From contig JAYKKT010000088.1 in assembly GCA_036023115.1 (NCBI GenBank), positions 1,177,001 through 1,241,000 on the forward strand: a stretch of 64,000 bases of DNA. The letters run 5' to 3'. Shown piece after piece: positions 50,811 through 62,191 of this stretch; the stretch's first letter is position 1, and every line of letters starts with the position of its first letter. Made by a program: the position numbers and the translations under genes. Source of the stretch: Brasenia schreberi. Lineage: Eukaryota; Streptophyta; Magnoliopsida; Nymphaeales; Cabombaceae. The notes beneath the pieces are model-generated. The model was not told where the DNA came from and did no database searches. It was given only the letters and a program-made list of their open reading frames with translations.

Positions 50811-50888
50811 GGTCTCCCTCACTGCAGCTTGCCTATCAAATCCTAAAAAAAAAAGGAAAATAATTTGTCTGCTCAATTGAGGTTTGGA

Positions 50889-52886
50889 ATTATGTTGGCA
50901 CACCCTGTGATATGTGGAACAATATGGCTATATATATTAGGAAAGTGGCAAAATATGTATTAGGGGTATCTAAGGGAGGTGTACCGGCACAAAAAGAAGC
51001 TTGGTGGTGGAGTGAAGTAGTACAAAATAAAATAAGGCAAAGAGGGCATGTTGCAAATTACATTATGCTAAGAAAACTAGTGAAACTTTAGAAGCTTATA
51101 AGAAAGCAAAGAAGGAAGCAAAAAAGGCCGTTAGTAAAGCAAAAGCTAAGATTTGGGAGGACTTATATAAAAAACTCAACTCAAAAGAGGGTGAAAGAGA
51201 TATTTTTAGGATAGCTAGGGCTAGAGATAAGAAAGCTAAAGATCTTAATTATCTTAGATGCATAAAAGACGAGGATGAAAAATTTCTAGTGGCAAATGAT
51301 GATATAAGAAATAGATGAAAAAACTATTTTTATAATTTTTTTAATGAAAATAAAGATGTTAGTATTATTTTATGAGATTTAGCCAAGTTAGAAAAGTATA
51401 TAAACCACAATTTCTACCGACGTATTCAAAAGAATGAAGTCAAAGAGGCTCTTAAACATATGAAAGATGATAAATCGGTAGGACCAGATAATATTCCTAT
51501 AGAAGTTTAGAAAATACTAGGAGAAATAGGAATCATTTGGCTCACAAGACTATTTAATAAAATATGAAAAAACCAAAAGATGCCCGAGGAATGGAGAGCA
51601 AGTACACTTATATCCATATATAAGAACAAGGGAGACATTCAAAATTGTGCGAAAATTATGAGAAAGAATTATCGAATGTAGGTTAAGAAAAGTATCAAGT
51701 ACAATAGAGAACCAATTTGTATTCATGCCAGGCAGATCTACTATTGAAGCGATTCACCTTTTGAGACGTCTTATGAAACATTTTAGAGCAAAAAAAAAAG
51801 ACCTTCACATGATATTTATTGATCTAGAAAAAACTTATGATAGGGTACCGAGGGAGGTTCTTTGGAGAACTTTGGAAAAAAGAGGTATCCCATTGACATA
51901 TATTAACCTTATAAGAGACATGTATGATGGTGCAAAAACATGTGTGAGGACTCATGAAGGAACAACAGACTTCTTTAAAGTTAATATTGGGTTACATCAA
52001 GGATCAACTTTAAGTCCATACTTATTTATAATGGTGATGGATGAGTTAACAAAACATATTGAAGATGAAGTACCTTGGTGTATGTTATTTGCAGATGACA
52101 TTGTATTAGTGGAGGAGTCTAAGGAAAAAGTTAATAGAAAATTGGAACTATGGAGAGAAACATTAGAAAGCAAAGGCCTCCAACTTAGTAGAACAAAGAC
52201 AGAATATATGGAATGTAAGTTTGATCATTTGGTTACTTCAGAGGACATAGAAATTAAAATTGGCACATATTGCATTCCCCAAAAGGAAAGTTTTAAATAC
52301 CTAGGGTTAATTTTTCAGAGTGATAGAAGAATTGATGGAGATGTTACGCATAGAATTAATACTGGTTGGTTAAAATGGAGAAGATCATCAGGTATTCTTT
52401 GTGATAAGAAGATACCATTAAAATTAAAAAGTAAATATTATACAGCAGCAATTAGGCCTGCCATGTTTTATGGTTCTGAGTGTTGGGCAGTTAATCATCA
52501 ACATGTACAAAAGATGTCTGTGACAGAAATGAAGATGTTGAGATAGATGAGTGGTTATACAAGAAAAGTATACATAATGAGGTTATTAGAAACAAATTAG
52601 GAGTGACACCAATAGAGGATAAAATCAGAGAACATCGTTTAAGATGGTTTGGACATATAGAAAGAAGATCAAAAGAAGAACCTTTAAGAAGGTTAGAAAA
52701 CTAAATTTGGAAAGTATTAAAAGAGGTAGAGGACGACCACAAAAGTGTTGGAAAGAAACAATAAACAATGATCTAGCTTATTGGGAGTTAACTGCTAACA
52801 TGGCACACGATAGGGATATGTGGAAACAAAGAATCCATGTAGCCGACCCCGTCTAGTATGGGAAAAGGCTTAGTTGTTGTTGTTGT
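50889..52886 (+). mobile_element. RTE-type LINE copy G, longest copy, 16-bp TSD
   Basis: Flanked by tcaattgaggtttgga at 50873-50888 and 52887-52902. It starts just after the endonuclease, with linker codons (WWSEVVQNKIRQ-like), then ARARDKKAKDLNY, MKDDKSVGPDNIPIEV, PEEWRAS, and the reverse transcriptase core [13 protein letters not shown] to LFADDIVL (FADD intact near 52090-52100). It continues through [14 protein letters not shown] to the C terminus and the TTG tail. The longest open part is 51725-52546. Lesions include five Trp codons changed to stops (51316, 51373, 51508, 51565, 52544) and a frameshift near 51650. Closely similar to copies B and H, so fairly recent. Confidence 0.92.
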
Positions 52887-52902
52887 TCAATTGAGGTTTG
52901 GA

Positions 52903-53778
52903 GTTCAAATGCTCAACCTCCACCTTTGTACTCAAAAGATTCATTTAATTGAGATTAAAATAGATGATTACATAAGCATAATATTGCCTCTTATTTTATG
53001 TAATAAAAAAACAAAATATTGTTTTTACAACTTTCCAATTTTAAAAATTTAGAAAAAAACAAAAAACCGAAAATTCGAACATGCCAATTGAGTATCAGTA
53101 CGAGTTTTTAATGAAAAAACGAAAAACGAAATCAAAACAGAACCGAGTGGTCTTCAGTTTCGCGTGTCCGGTTTAAGCAATTCTAATTGCGACTAACTCC
53201 TGACGGAACCCGCTCCAATTCAGGTTGAAGCGATTCCAAACCGGCCATGTTTGGAGTTTACTTGAGGTGGATGCTTCCTAATTCACTGAGTATCGTGATA
53301 ATCAACTGTTTTTCTGTATCGCAATAAGTGTTTCCGGTTTACTGACGTTTCTTTTCAGTGTTACCGTAGTGATTGAAATCTTATAAAGTTTGAAGCGAAG
53401 CCCGATCCTTCCGATCTGAATTTGGCTATATCCTGACTGAAAGGAGGTGTTTGATTACTATGCCCAGATAGTTCTGGTTTGTTCTAATTTCAATGACCGT
53501 TCTCGTAATCGAATAAAAAGAAAAATACCCTCTTCATAATCAAATAAAAAAAAACTTAACCTCTCGTAATAAAATACCCTAAAGATGTATAATTGTGCTT
53601 TAGCATCTCTCTCACACAGACTTGGATTTACATACAATGTTCAATATAAAAATTGTTCGACTCATAACCGACTGAGGCATAACCTTTAGAACCCTGTAAT
53701 ACAACTTACAATGTCCTTTCTTTTTGTGTGTGCGTGGGAAATAAGAAGCATCTCAGCAAACATGGTACTTTTAGCTCC

Positions 53779-53810
<32 letters not shown>

Positions 53811-53889
53811 TTTTTGAAAGGTACGTGACTATGTTGAAGCTTGTGACTGATTACCACAACCTTCGTTGTAGAAAGGACTGAGCTTAAGT
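52903..53889. other. No gene; CCGGTT-family element and 3' flank of DREB gene
   Basis: 53070-53250 carries aaccgagtggtcttcagttt, gcgattccaaaccggccatg and related words of the CCGGTT family. CT and CA runs lie at 53779-53810. The stretch next to 53890 is the 3' UTR of the minus-strand DREB gene. Confidence 0.5.
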
Positions 53890-54573
53890 TCACCAACTCA
53901 GTTGCATTGGATCGAAGCTCAGCAGCTCTTCCACGCTCCTCCATTCAAAATATGGCAGCCGGTTGTCTTCTCCCACAGGCGAACTCTCAAGGCATGAAGA
54001 CCGACCATCATCCACCTGATCCTCCAATGAAAACCCAACCGAATAGTCTCTGAACCACAGCCTTTGATTTCCGTCTGCATCACCTCTGAAAACTTCACTC
54101 CCAAACTCAGGAAAGCTAGCCACTGAACTGCAGCTTGTATTATTGGTTGCTATCATGGTGGCCTTTGAACTCTTTGTAGTGCCTTCATAACCTCTCAAAA
54201 AATTCGAATTTCGTGCCTGCATTAGAAACGGCCGCGGCGGCGTAGAAGAAGAAGATGAGGAAGGAAGAAGATCGTGAGCAACTTCTGGTTGTTGTTCATC
54301 AGGCAGGTTCAATACTGCAGATGAACCATAGAGCTTGCGGGCGGCGGCATCATAGGCCAGAGCAGCCTGGCGAGAGGTGTCAAAGGAGCCGAGCCAGAGC
54401 CGTGTGCCTCTGCTAGGCTCACGTATTTCAGCAGCCCACTTTCCCCAAGTTCTCTGCCTCACGCCCCTGTAATGGCACAGTGCATTTTCAGGCCCTCCTT
54501 TCCCTTTCATGCACCCTTTCCTTGATCCCCTGCTGATGGTTTTCTTCGATTGCTTGCTCTCTAAGTTCTCCAT
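53890..54573 (-). CDS. DREB2F-like AP2/ERF transcription factor
   Basis: Minus strand, 227 residues from ATG 54573-54571. Residues 18-30 hold the DREB2-group motif [13 protein letters not shown]. The AP2 domain runs about 34-91: [37 protein letters not shown] and RKLYG, ending LNLP. FDTSRxAALAYD and RKLYG point to the DREB2F type. A Ser-rich middle and an acidic/aromatic C terminus ([12 protein letters not shown]) follow. DREB2 factors bind DRE/CRT elements (ACCGAC) in the nucleus and activate drought and heat genes. Oddity: residue 47, domain position 14, is Ala where DREBs have Val; position 19 (residue 52) is the usual Glu. Just upstream, tttgcag at 54601-54595 looks like a 3' splice site, so a 5' UTR intron, known in DREB2 genes, is likely. 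No lesion seen. Confidence 0.9.
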   Translation of the reverse strand: MENLESKQSKKTISRGSRKGCMKGKGGPENALCHYRGVRQRTWGKWAAEIREPSRGTRLWLGSFDTSRQAALAYDAAARKLYGSSAVLNLPDEQQPEVAHDLLPSSSSSSTPPRPFLMQARNSNFLRGYEGTTKSSKATMIATNNTSCSSVASFPEFGSEVFRGDADGNQRLWFRDYSVGFSLEDQVDDGRSSCLESSPVGEDNRLPYFEWRSVEELLSFDPMQLSW

Positions 54574-54738
54574 GGCCTCCAAGGTTGTTGGTATCTGCAA
54601 AACGGAAATCTTTTCCTGCCGCTGTTATCGATGGTGAAGTTTTCTTGGTGTTGACGCCGAAAAGTCGAGAGGGTCGGCTACAGTGTGCTTTCCGTGAGTG
54701 CTCCAAATTCTGGGAATTGATACGATTAGCACCATGAG

Positions 54739-54745
54739 TTTTATA
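54739..54745 (-). promoter_or_regulatory. TATA box of the DREB2F-like gene
   Basis: tataaaa on the minus strand, about 166 bases upstream of the ATG, which leaves room for a leader that may contain a short intron. Confidence 0.5.
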
Positions 54746-56974
54746 TTGACGGGGTTCTAAGAAGTCACCACGTACCAGTGCCTTCGGACAGATGGCTACG
54801 TAAGGGATTGCATGAAGTAGTGTAGATTTTTACGTGTCTGCGTCCTGCTTATGAGAGCTGCTTCAACTAAGGTTTTAGAGAGGGTTGGACAAATAAGAGA
54901 GAGAGAGAGAAGAGAGACTGTGAGCTATTTTAACTGCAGTTGTTTTCAGAGGGTGAGAGAGAGAGAGGGAGCTGCTTGTGTGAACTGTTGCAGTAAAGGT
55001 TTGTAGAGGGTGCGAGAAACGAGATGGCGGCAAGCTCCAATGACATAGGGTCTCGTTTCCTGTGGGAATCGATACGTGGCCTCCTGCAACTGTTGCAGTG
55101 ATTACCGAACAAATTCTTCAATTTGCCTTTTTTCTCATTGCACGTAATAGGCCATTCGAGCGTCTTCTGTCAGGCATCATTCGGCTTTCTGGAGGCTGAT
55201 GGCATAATCTGTTACGTTTCTTTCTGTGAATTCAGGCACTGAGCTGTCTTCACTGACTAAAGGCTTTGTATTACTTATGATCAAATAAAGCAAACGAACG
55301 CGTTATGCCGTGGATGTTATCAACTTGATCTACATTAGTTCAGAGCAATTAAGTGAAATGCTAGCTGGGTTTTAAGAGAGAGAGAGAGCGTCATTCTCTT
55401 CTGCAACAACCCCACCCTCACCTGCCGATACCCACACCCCACACTGTTCTTTCGGATTCGTTGCAAAACGCTGTTTCAATAATCTAGCAAGGTGTCCACT
55501 TTTCAGCTGAAGCTCTCAGAAGCTCTTCTTCTAATTTAACATTTTTTATTCATATTCAAATTTAACTTCCTCCCATTGTTTGAATGTTGTTCCTTAATAT
55601 GCCTAATCTGCCTCATGCATCTTTTGAGAGCACCGTGCAAATGAGAAGCCCGATCATCAGCGGCAAGCATCTCCTGTATTAAAATGTTCAAGCTATTGTT
55701 TTAATGCTAGAGCTTCAACAATGAGACTCAAATAGCAAACAAGGATTTATACGAATGTAGTATAGACCGGACGCGTAATGTTTGTCTTAATACGAAACAA
55801 TGAGAATCTCATGCACATGTTGAGGGCGAGAATTGCTCATAGATACATGAACTACGACCAACCCGTTTTCCTTTTTCCTTTTCTCCTTTATATTTAATTG
55901 GGTCGTGTGTATGTTGTAATGTGTGTGTAACTCTTCTTATCGGGGTGGTTTTGTGTGTGTTCGTGTCGGTTTCTTGTTTGATCTTAGAAAGTACCCCCCT
56001 GCAATTATATGCGTTGCTCGGTTTTCCATGTTTGTTAAACAAACGGCACCAAATATTTCATCTCCATGAGCAAAGTGCCCATTTAAAAGATGGAAAAGCT
56101 GAAACAAACATGTCTCGAATACGTGCATCTAGACATGGCTGCTTCTTAACCGGCCGGCGCTTTCAACTTGAAACAAACTGGGTCAAGGATCGGCTGAACC
56201 TGGAACTAATGAATTCAGAACCGAAGCCTGCCTTGAAACTGGAGACCACCCAATTTGTCAAAGTAAAGTTATAAAACCAGAATCAGTGGTTTCTAATATT
56301 TTTAAATTTTTTTTAATAAAAATATCAATTTTGAGTGGTTTCAAACTCAAACGGAAACAACCCTCAAGCCAGCAACCAATTCGATTACCAAGCTCACCGA
56401 ACCGATGGTTTCAAACCGCGGCTCCAAAACCAGACATGTCTAAATAAATCTAGACATGTCCGACTCCGGGTAAGAAGTCCAACCATCTAAACTCTTGAAC
56501 CCACCCAAGTAATAATCAATCAGATTCGGGCATTTAAGTCTCCAACTACGGACACTGAGCTAAATGGTGAAGCTCTCTAATTACTTGAAATTTTGTACCC
56601 ATGTCTACTGATAAAATTGCTACAATCAATCAAATCATATCTTCTTGTAAGAGAGTGGTGGAAATGGGTTCCAGTACACCACTACCAAGAGCCATCTGAA
56701 TTGTGTTGAAGCCACTTAACCAACAATCAATCAGATTTTGAGCACACTTGGATTCCACCAATATACATTGAGCTAATAAGCAAAACTCAACCACAGATTT
56801 ATTGCTTCTTAAGTATATATCAATCTAGTGATACAAATCCTATCGATGAGCAAATAAGATCACGTTATGAAAAAACCTACTACAGAAAATGATTCCAATG
56901 TATATGCAACCCAATTACAAGAGGAAAAAGAATGTCCGTATGCCACTGGTTGACAACCACACTCAGAAGTGAGC

Positions 56975-56980
<6 letters not shown>
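54746..56980. other. DREB upstream DNA and repeats; no gene
   Basis: GA runs at 54897-54917, 54954-54969 and 55375-55389. The CCGGTT-family element lies at about 56124-56440, bounded by ctagacatggctgc and accagacatgtctaaa, with a second copy of the end word (ctagacatgtcc) at 56450. No coding region recognised. Confidence 0.5.

Positions 56981-57041
<61 letters not shown>
56981..57041. repeat. (GT)n(GA)n microsatellite
   Basis: GT run 56981-57004 followed by GA run 57005-57041, directly abutting RTE copy H. Confidence 0.95.
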
Positions 57042-57046
<5 letters not shown>

Positions 57047-57049
57047 GCT

Positions 57050-58119
57050 AACCTTAATGATATTTACTGATCTAGAAAAAACTTATGATAGGTTACCGAG
57101 AGAGGTTCTTTGGAGAACCTTGGAAAAAAGAGGTATCCCATTGACATACATTAACCTTAGGTGCAAAAACACGTGTGAGGACTCATGAAGGAATGACATA
57201 CTTCTTTGAAGTTAATATTGGGTTACATCAAGGATCAACTTTAAGTCCATACTTATTTATAATGGTGATGGATGAGTTAACAAAACATATTGAAGATGAA
57301 GTACCTTGGTGTATGTTATTTACAAATGACATTGTATTAGTGGAGGAGTCTAAGGAAAAAGTTAATAGAAAATTGGAACTATGGAGAGAAACATTAGAAA
57401 GCAAAGGCCTCCGACTTAGTAGAACAAAGACAGAATATATGGAATGTAAGTTTGATCATTTGGTTACTTCACAGGAAATAGAAATTAAAATTGGCACACA
57501 TTGCATTCCCCAAAAGGAAAGTTTTAAATACCTAGGGTCAATTTTTCAGAGCGATGGAAGAATTGATGGAGATGTTACGCATAGAATTAATGCTGGTTGG
57601 TTAAAATGGAGAGGAGCATCAGGTATTCTTTGTGATAAGAAGATACCATTAAAGTTAAAAGGTAAATATTATAGACCAACAATTAGGCCTACCATGTTTT
57701 ATGGTTCTGAGTGTTGGACAGTTAATCATCAACATGTACAAAAGATGTCTGTGACAGAAATAAAGATGTTGAGATGGATGAGTGGTCATACAAGAAAAGA
57801 CCGTATACATAATGAGGTTATTAGAAACAAATTAGGAATGGCACCAATAGAGGATAAAATGAGAGAATATCGTTTAAGATGGTTTGGACATATAGAAAGA
57901 AGATCAAAAGAAGAACCTGGAAGAAGGTATGAAAAATTAAATTTGGAAAGTATTAAAAGAGCTAGAGGACGACCACAAAAGTGTTGGAAAGAAACAATAA
58001 AGAATGATCTAGCTTATTGTGAGTTAACTGCTAACATGGCACATGATAGAGCTCTGTGGAAATAAAGAATCAATGTAACTGACCTCGTCTAGTATGGGAA
58101 AAGGCTTAGTTGTTGTTGT
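57050..58119 (+). mobile_element. RTE-type LINE copy H, 5'-truncated
   Basis: Reverse-transcriptase part from [19 protein letters not shown], with a deletion near 57160 (IRDMYDGA missing), then one open frame 57175-58065 of 296 residues to the C terminus and the TTG tail. The catalytic box reads LFTNDIVL instead of LFADDIVL (gcagat to acaaat, about 57320-57325), which removes one catalytic Asp. Apart from that, this copy keeps the most intact reading frame. No clear TSD, since the left edge is in the microsatellite. Confidence 0.92.
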
Positions 58120-60714
58120 ACAGCTTTCGACTATATAACTTCATTTTCACAGATGACATAACTTCATTTTCACAGATGACAATTAACAAGGATAACTAGA
58201 CCATGTTTAAATCCATGAGTTGGCTTTGTACTGCCCATTCGGGGGCCTGTTTCTGGAAAAACTTGACCACACTCAAAAGCAGGTCATAAAGTTTCTGTTT
58301 CACCAACCAGTTCCTGTACAAAGCACAAGTGCCACCGTTTGTTTGCTGCCATTGCCACAAATTTACACCTAAAGTCCACGTACTGACTTATTCCACGTCG
58401 AAACGATATTAGGAGCCATTTTTTTTAGTACAAACGTGGTTCTGGTGGTAAAAGTTTTGTTGAAGCCTTGCACTGCTCGTTTGCTACCTAATGCAACTGA
58501 TTCTTTCGGAGTTTGGTTCGGTTTTGAAGGAGCAAAACCTTGACGCCTACGTTGTCATACAAGAATGAAATATCATGACGCTATTTTTCTCATTATCTTC
58601 TTATTTGCCTATAAATTTACTTCAGCTATGTGACATTCTTTCACGTTAGATACATTTTCTTGATGTGGCAGGCATATTGGTATATTGGAGCATATGGCGC
58701 TTAAAATTAACAAAAATAAAAACGTTTGAACGCATTCAAGCTAAAAAGGAAGTCAAGGGGCATCATTTAGTAGCCTTACCAGAACCATAAGCCGCTTAAA
58801 AACAGCATCAGCTTTGCCTCCGAAGGTAGAAATAGATCATAGCAACAAAAGATCAGATAAAGCACAAGAATAATAGCTTACCTGGCTAGTTTGCCCGACT
58901 CACAAGTTGAAGGTCAATGGAAGATCATTAAAGCAACATCGATCACTTCACGCAATTGGTTTCATGGAAAGAGCAGTATCAACACCATCAACAAATGGAG
59001 CCTAAATGAAAAACTAATCAACAAGCCACAAAAGAGCGATACTCCACAAATTATGATCTACCAAGAAACAATCTCTCTTGATGAAAAACAGAAACCAAAT
59101 TGCGGAAAGCATGAACAGGAAAAACAAGATGAATTCGAGTGTGTATTTTATGCATCCAAAATAAATTCTGGCTCGCAGCCAAGAGATGCAGAGTGCAACT
59201 GCCTTCTAGATTCAAATACAATGATGGTGTTATAAACAAAACCATATGCGCAGTTCAAATGCCTTATATCACTTAACTATTGCATTGTTTTCTTATTGTT
59301 TCCTCAAAATAGGGATATTATGACCGACCTTCTGCAGAGCAACACTTAACTCCTTTGTGAGGTTAGTTAATGAGTGTGCTGTAGGATGACTTCAAGGGAA
59401 ACAAGAAGCTGCAAACGACTAGAAGCACACGGCAGTTTCAGCTATGTTCTCATAAATGTCCTCTAATTATTTAGCAAGTGCATGATATAACACCTTTTAC
59501 ATCACAAAACCAGAATTAGTGCCATGACCTCATAGAGCATCTCACTCTCTTCTGAATCCGCAATGAGAAAAACAAAACGAAATAGTACAGAAGTAACGAT
59601 GATTTACCTTCCACAGGGTGCCACAGTAAATGCAGTTTGGTGTATTGCTTTCACTCTGCATTTTCAAGGTTTCCAAAGATGACCGGAGTTAACAACAGAA
59701 ACACAGGTTAAACAAATCTAGAGAAAGTTGAGGCTCCAATCTCATCCATAGGTCCAATTCCTGGCTCCCATTTTGCTGTAATTGTTGGTCACACACATGC
59801 TCCACGAGCAACCTTCACAATCTTCAAAAATCATAGATGTACTCAAATAAAAAACAACATAGCATTCAAAGGAATCTGCCACACCATTGTGATTGCAAAT
59901 TCCAATTTTTCCTTACAAGCATAAGAAGATTGACTGTGAATGCTGTGATTCACAACCACAATGGGCAATTTCACAGGTTCCCAACCTATGACCAAAAAAA
60001 TCAACCAAACCAAGCCGTTTCCCACACTAATTGGAGCCAACTACATAGATTCTAAGACACTGTTGACCTCGAACTTATGCTATATAAGCAATTATCCCAC
60101 AAAGCAACATCGTGTATATCATGTCCTTCCAACACTTCAGAGGCTCTACTCTCTGTCTTTTAAGATGTTCACATCCGATTGCTTACACCTTTCTCATTGA
60201 AGTCTCTCATAACCGACTCTCTAAATATTCGAACCACTCTACCATGTTACTCTCATTTTATCTTCAGTTACCCAACTCTTTCAATCCAAACTACTTTAAA
60301 CGTGTCACTCTCAGTTTATCTTCTCTTACCCAACTCTTCCACTGATACTCTAATTAGCCCGGGCTTTCCTTGTGTGACGAAAATAACCAGAACTGCTATA
60401 AACTATCAATGTTCCAAATCAGACATTCACATTCGCTTAAAGGAATAGTAGATATCTAACATCTATCACCTCCTTAGTGTCTACGAGACGGAACAAAAAA
60501 ATTGGATGCAGGAAGATGCAGGCAACACAACAGAAAGCCCTTAAGAATTACAACAGAAGACCCTGAAGAATTTGCAAAGGAGATCACAACAAGTCAGTAG
60601 GTAACGAGAAATGCACAAATGTTCTTAGCGAAAGAGCAATGCGAGACACATATAGATTCTAGGTTTCTTATTTACAACACATATTAGGATAAAGGAGTGG
60701 AAAATCATTGCCTT
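58120..60714. other. No firm gene between RTE copy H and the F-box gene
   Basis: A 23-bp direct repeat (ataacttcattttcacagat plus gac, twice) lies at 58135-58180. A SINE-like piece (agcttacctggctagtttgc, cgactcacaagttgaaggtc) is at 58879-58918 on the plus strand. On the minus strand 59780-59610 has short open pieces flanked by splice-like sites (see findings). The stretch nearest 60714 is the 3' UTR of the F-box gene. Confidence 0.45.
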
Positions 60715-61893
60715 TCACACCACCCAGCTCCTTGGTCTGTGCCCCAGGATCCTATTCAAGGACACTTTGGAGCAGAAGCTGTTCACCTTGTGGAACCTGT
60801 TCACTGGCGGCGGCAATTCCGGCACCCGCCACCACGTACACTGTAATCCCGGAGAGATCTCGCACGCGCACGCCGGGTAAACTCGGCTGTGCTCTTCATT
60901 GAATATGTACACAATTCCCCCCAACCCCACACACTTCAAACTCGCGAGTTTATCATCCTCATCAATCTCAAACAAGCAATTCAAGAGATCCCGGGGCATG
61001 ACGGCAAGTTCGTGGAATGTCATTGGTTCCTCATTGATGCGCCATAGCTTAAGCAACGGTCCGTCTCCATTGTTGCAGAGGCCAGCGAGAATCAGAAGGT
61101 TGTGGCAAGAAATCAAGAACGAGAAGAGCACGCCTGGGGGTTTCAGGGTGCGAACCCGGCTCCAGAGTCGTCGATTGAGATCGAAAGCCGATAGAAACCC
61201 TCTACAGATCTCGTAAACAAAGAATTTTCCGTTCAAGACAGTAGAAGACAGCCACTGTGAAGAATTCCCCGGCCGGAAATTGGAGGGAAGCTGCGGGCAG
61301 AGCTCCCACGAGTCCGACCGGCAATCGTAGATCTCGACGGCCGATCTCTCTTCAATATCGACCAATCCCCCGATGAATCGGGCGCCACCAACGACGATGA
61401 ACCGCAAGGATTCCCCCGATCCGAAGACACCCACCAAAGGATTTGATCTCGAGAAGCGAAGAGGAGCAGCTTCCTGCCACGAATTGCGAAGAAGAGGGGT
61501 ATACTGAAACCGCGACGGGGACGAGCACGTCGTGATGAAGAAGAACCCTCCGGCGCCGACGAAGGAATATTCCGGTCGTGGCCGAGGAAAGAGCGTCGTT
61601 GGGAGGCGGATCCACTCCATCGATTCAGGATCAAACCCAAATGCCTGGTTGTTCTTCAGAAACACGTTGTTTTGCCCGTGCAGAAAGAACCATGGCTTCT
61701 TTGTCCGAGAAATACGGGACGCGAAGGATTCCTGCGTGACGATCGCGTTCCACTGCTGGCAAACTGCCCGAGATCGAAGAATGTCGCGGAGAGGAAGGCG
61801 CGCGAGGATCGTCTCGGTGAGGTCAGTGCCCAAACGCCCCCATTCGCAAGATTGGGATTTGGGATCGTGATCTTGTTCCAAACAGAAACCCAT
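60715..61893 (-). CDS. F-box/kelch-repeat protein (At3g24760-like)
   Basis: Intronless, 392 residues. Residues 18-60 form the F-box: LTETILARLPLRDILRSRAV, CQQWNAIV, the Skp1/ASK-binding part of SCF ubiquitin ligases. The C-terminal region (about 85-380) has kelch-type strands with paired Gly and spaced Trp/Tyr: FGFDPESMEWIRLP, LRFIVVGGARF, VEIYDCRSDSWELCPQLP, FFVYEICRGFLSAFDL, VGLGGIVYIFNEEHSRVYPA. These would recruit a substrate for ubiquitination. The start MGFCLEQDHD is the first ATG. The gene is clearly more G+C-rich than its surroundings. The target protein cannot be inferred. The At3g24760 resemblance is from memory; other single-exon F-box/kelch genes are possible. No lesion seen. Confidence 0.9.
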   Translation of the reverse strand: MGFCLEQDHDPKSQSCEWGRLGTDLTETILARLPLRDILRSRAVCQQWNAIVTQESFASRISRTKKPWFFLHGQNNVFLKNNQAFGFDPESMEWIRLPTTLFPRPRPEYSFVGAGGFFFITTCSSPSRFQYTPLLRNSWQEAAPLRFSRSNPLVGVFGSGESLRFIVVGGARFIGGLVDIEERSAVEIYDCRSDSWELCPQLPSNFRPGNSSQWLSSTVLNGKFFVYEICRGFLSAFDLNRRLWSRVRTLKPPGVLFSFLISCHNLLILAGLCNNGDGPLLKLWRINEEPMTFHELAVMPRDLLNCLFEIDEDDKLASLKCVGLGGIVYIFNEEHSRVYPACACEISPGLQCTWWRVPELPPPVNRFHKVNSFCSKVSLNRILGHRPRSWVV

Positions 61894-62185
61894 CGTTATC
61901 CCGATTGGAAGAACCGAAATTGAGAGATGGGTAGTCGAGAAATCGGTGATTCACCACTCAGAACAATGGTGGTGGGTTGAATTATCAGGAAAAGGTGAAA
62001 TCCGGAAGATAAGGAATCGAGATATGAAGATTTTCTTCGTTGTGCCGTTTCTCATCGACTAAATTCATGGGGACGAAGTGCAGGGAAATGGAAAATCGTG
62101 GAGAAAGTCAATTGGTGACTCATTAATGATGAGCAATCGCTCCAGAAGGATGGATGCCTTGATGGTGTAGCTTGGAGAGAGATCT

Positions 62186-62191
62186 TTTATA
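62186..62191 (-). promoter_or_regulatory. TATA box of the F-box/kelch gene
   Basis: The minus strand reads gctataaaag here, about 295 bases upstream of the ATG, with tgaattta-like and GA-rich leader sequence between. An attggc (CCAAT-type on the other strand) word lies just upstream at 62195-62200. Confidence 0.5.

Noticed and set aside
58891..59235. 114-residue plus-strand open frame
   Set aside because: No motif or family. It overlaps a SINE-like piece at its start and no promoter was seen.
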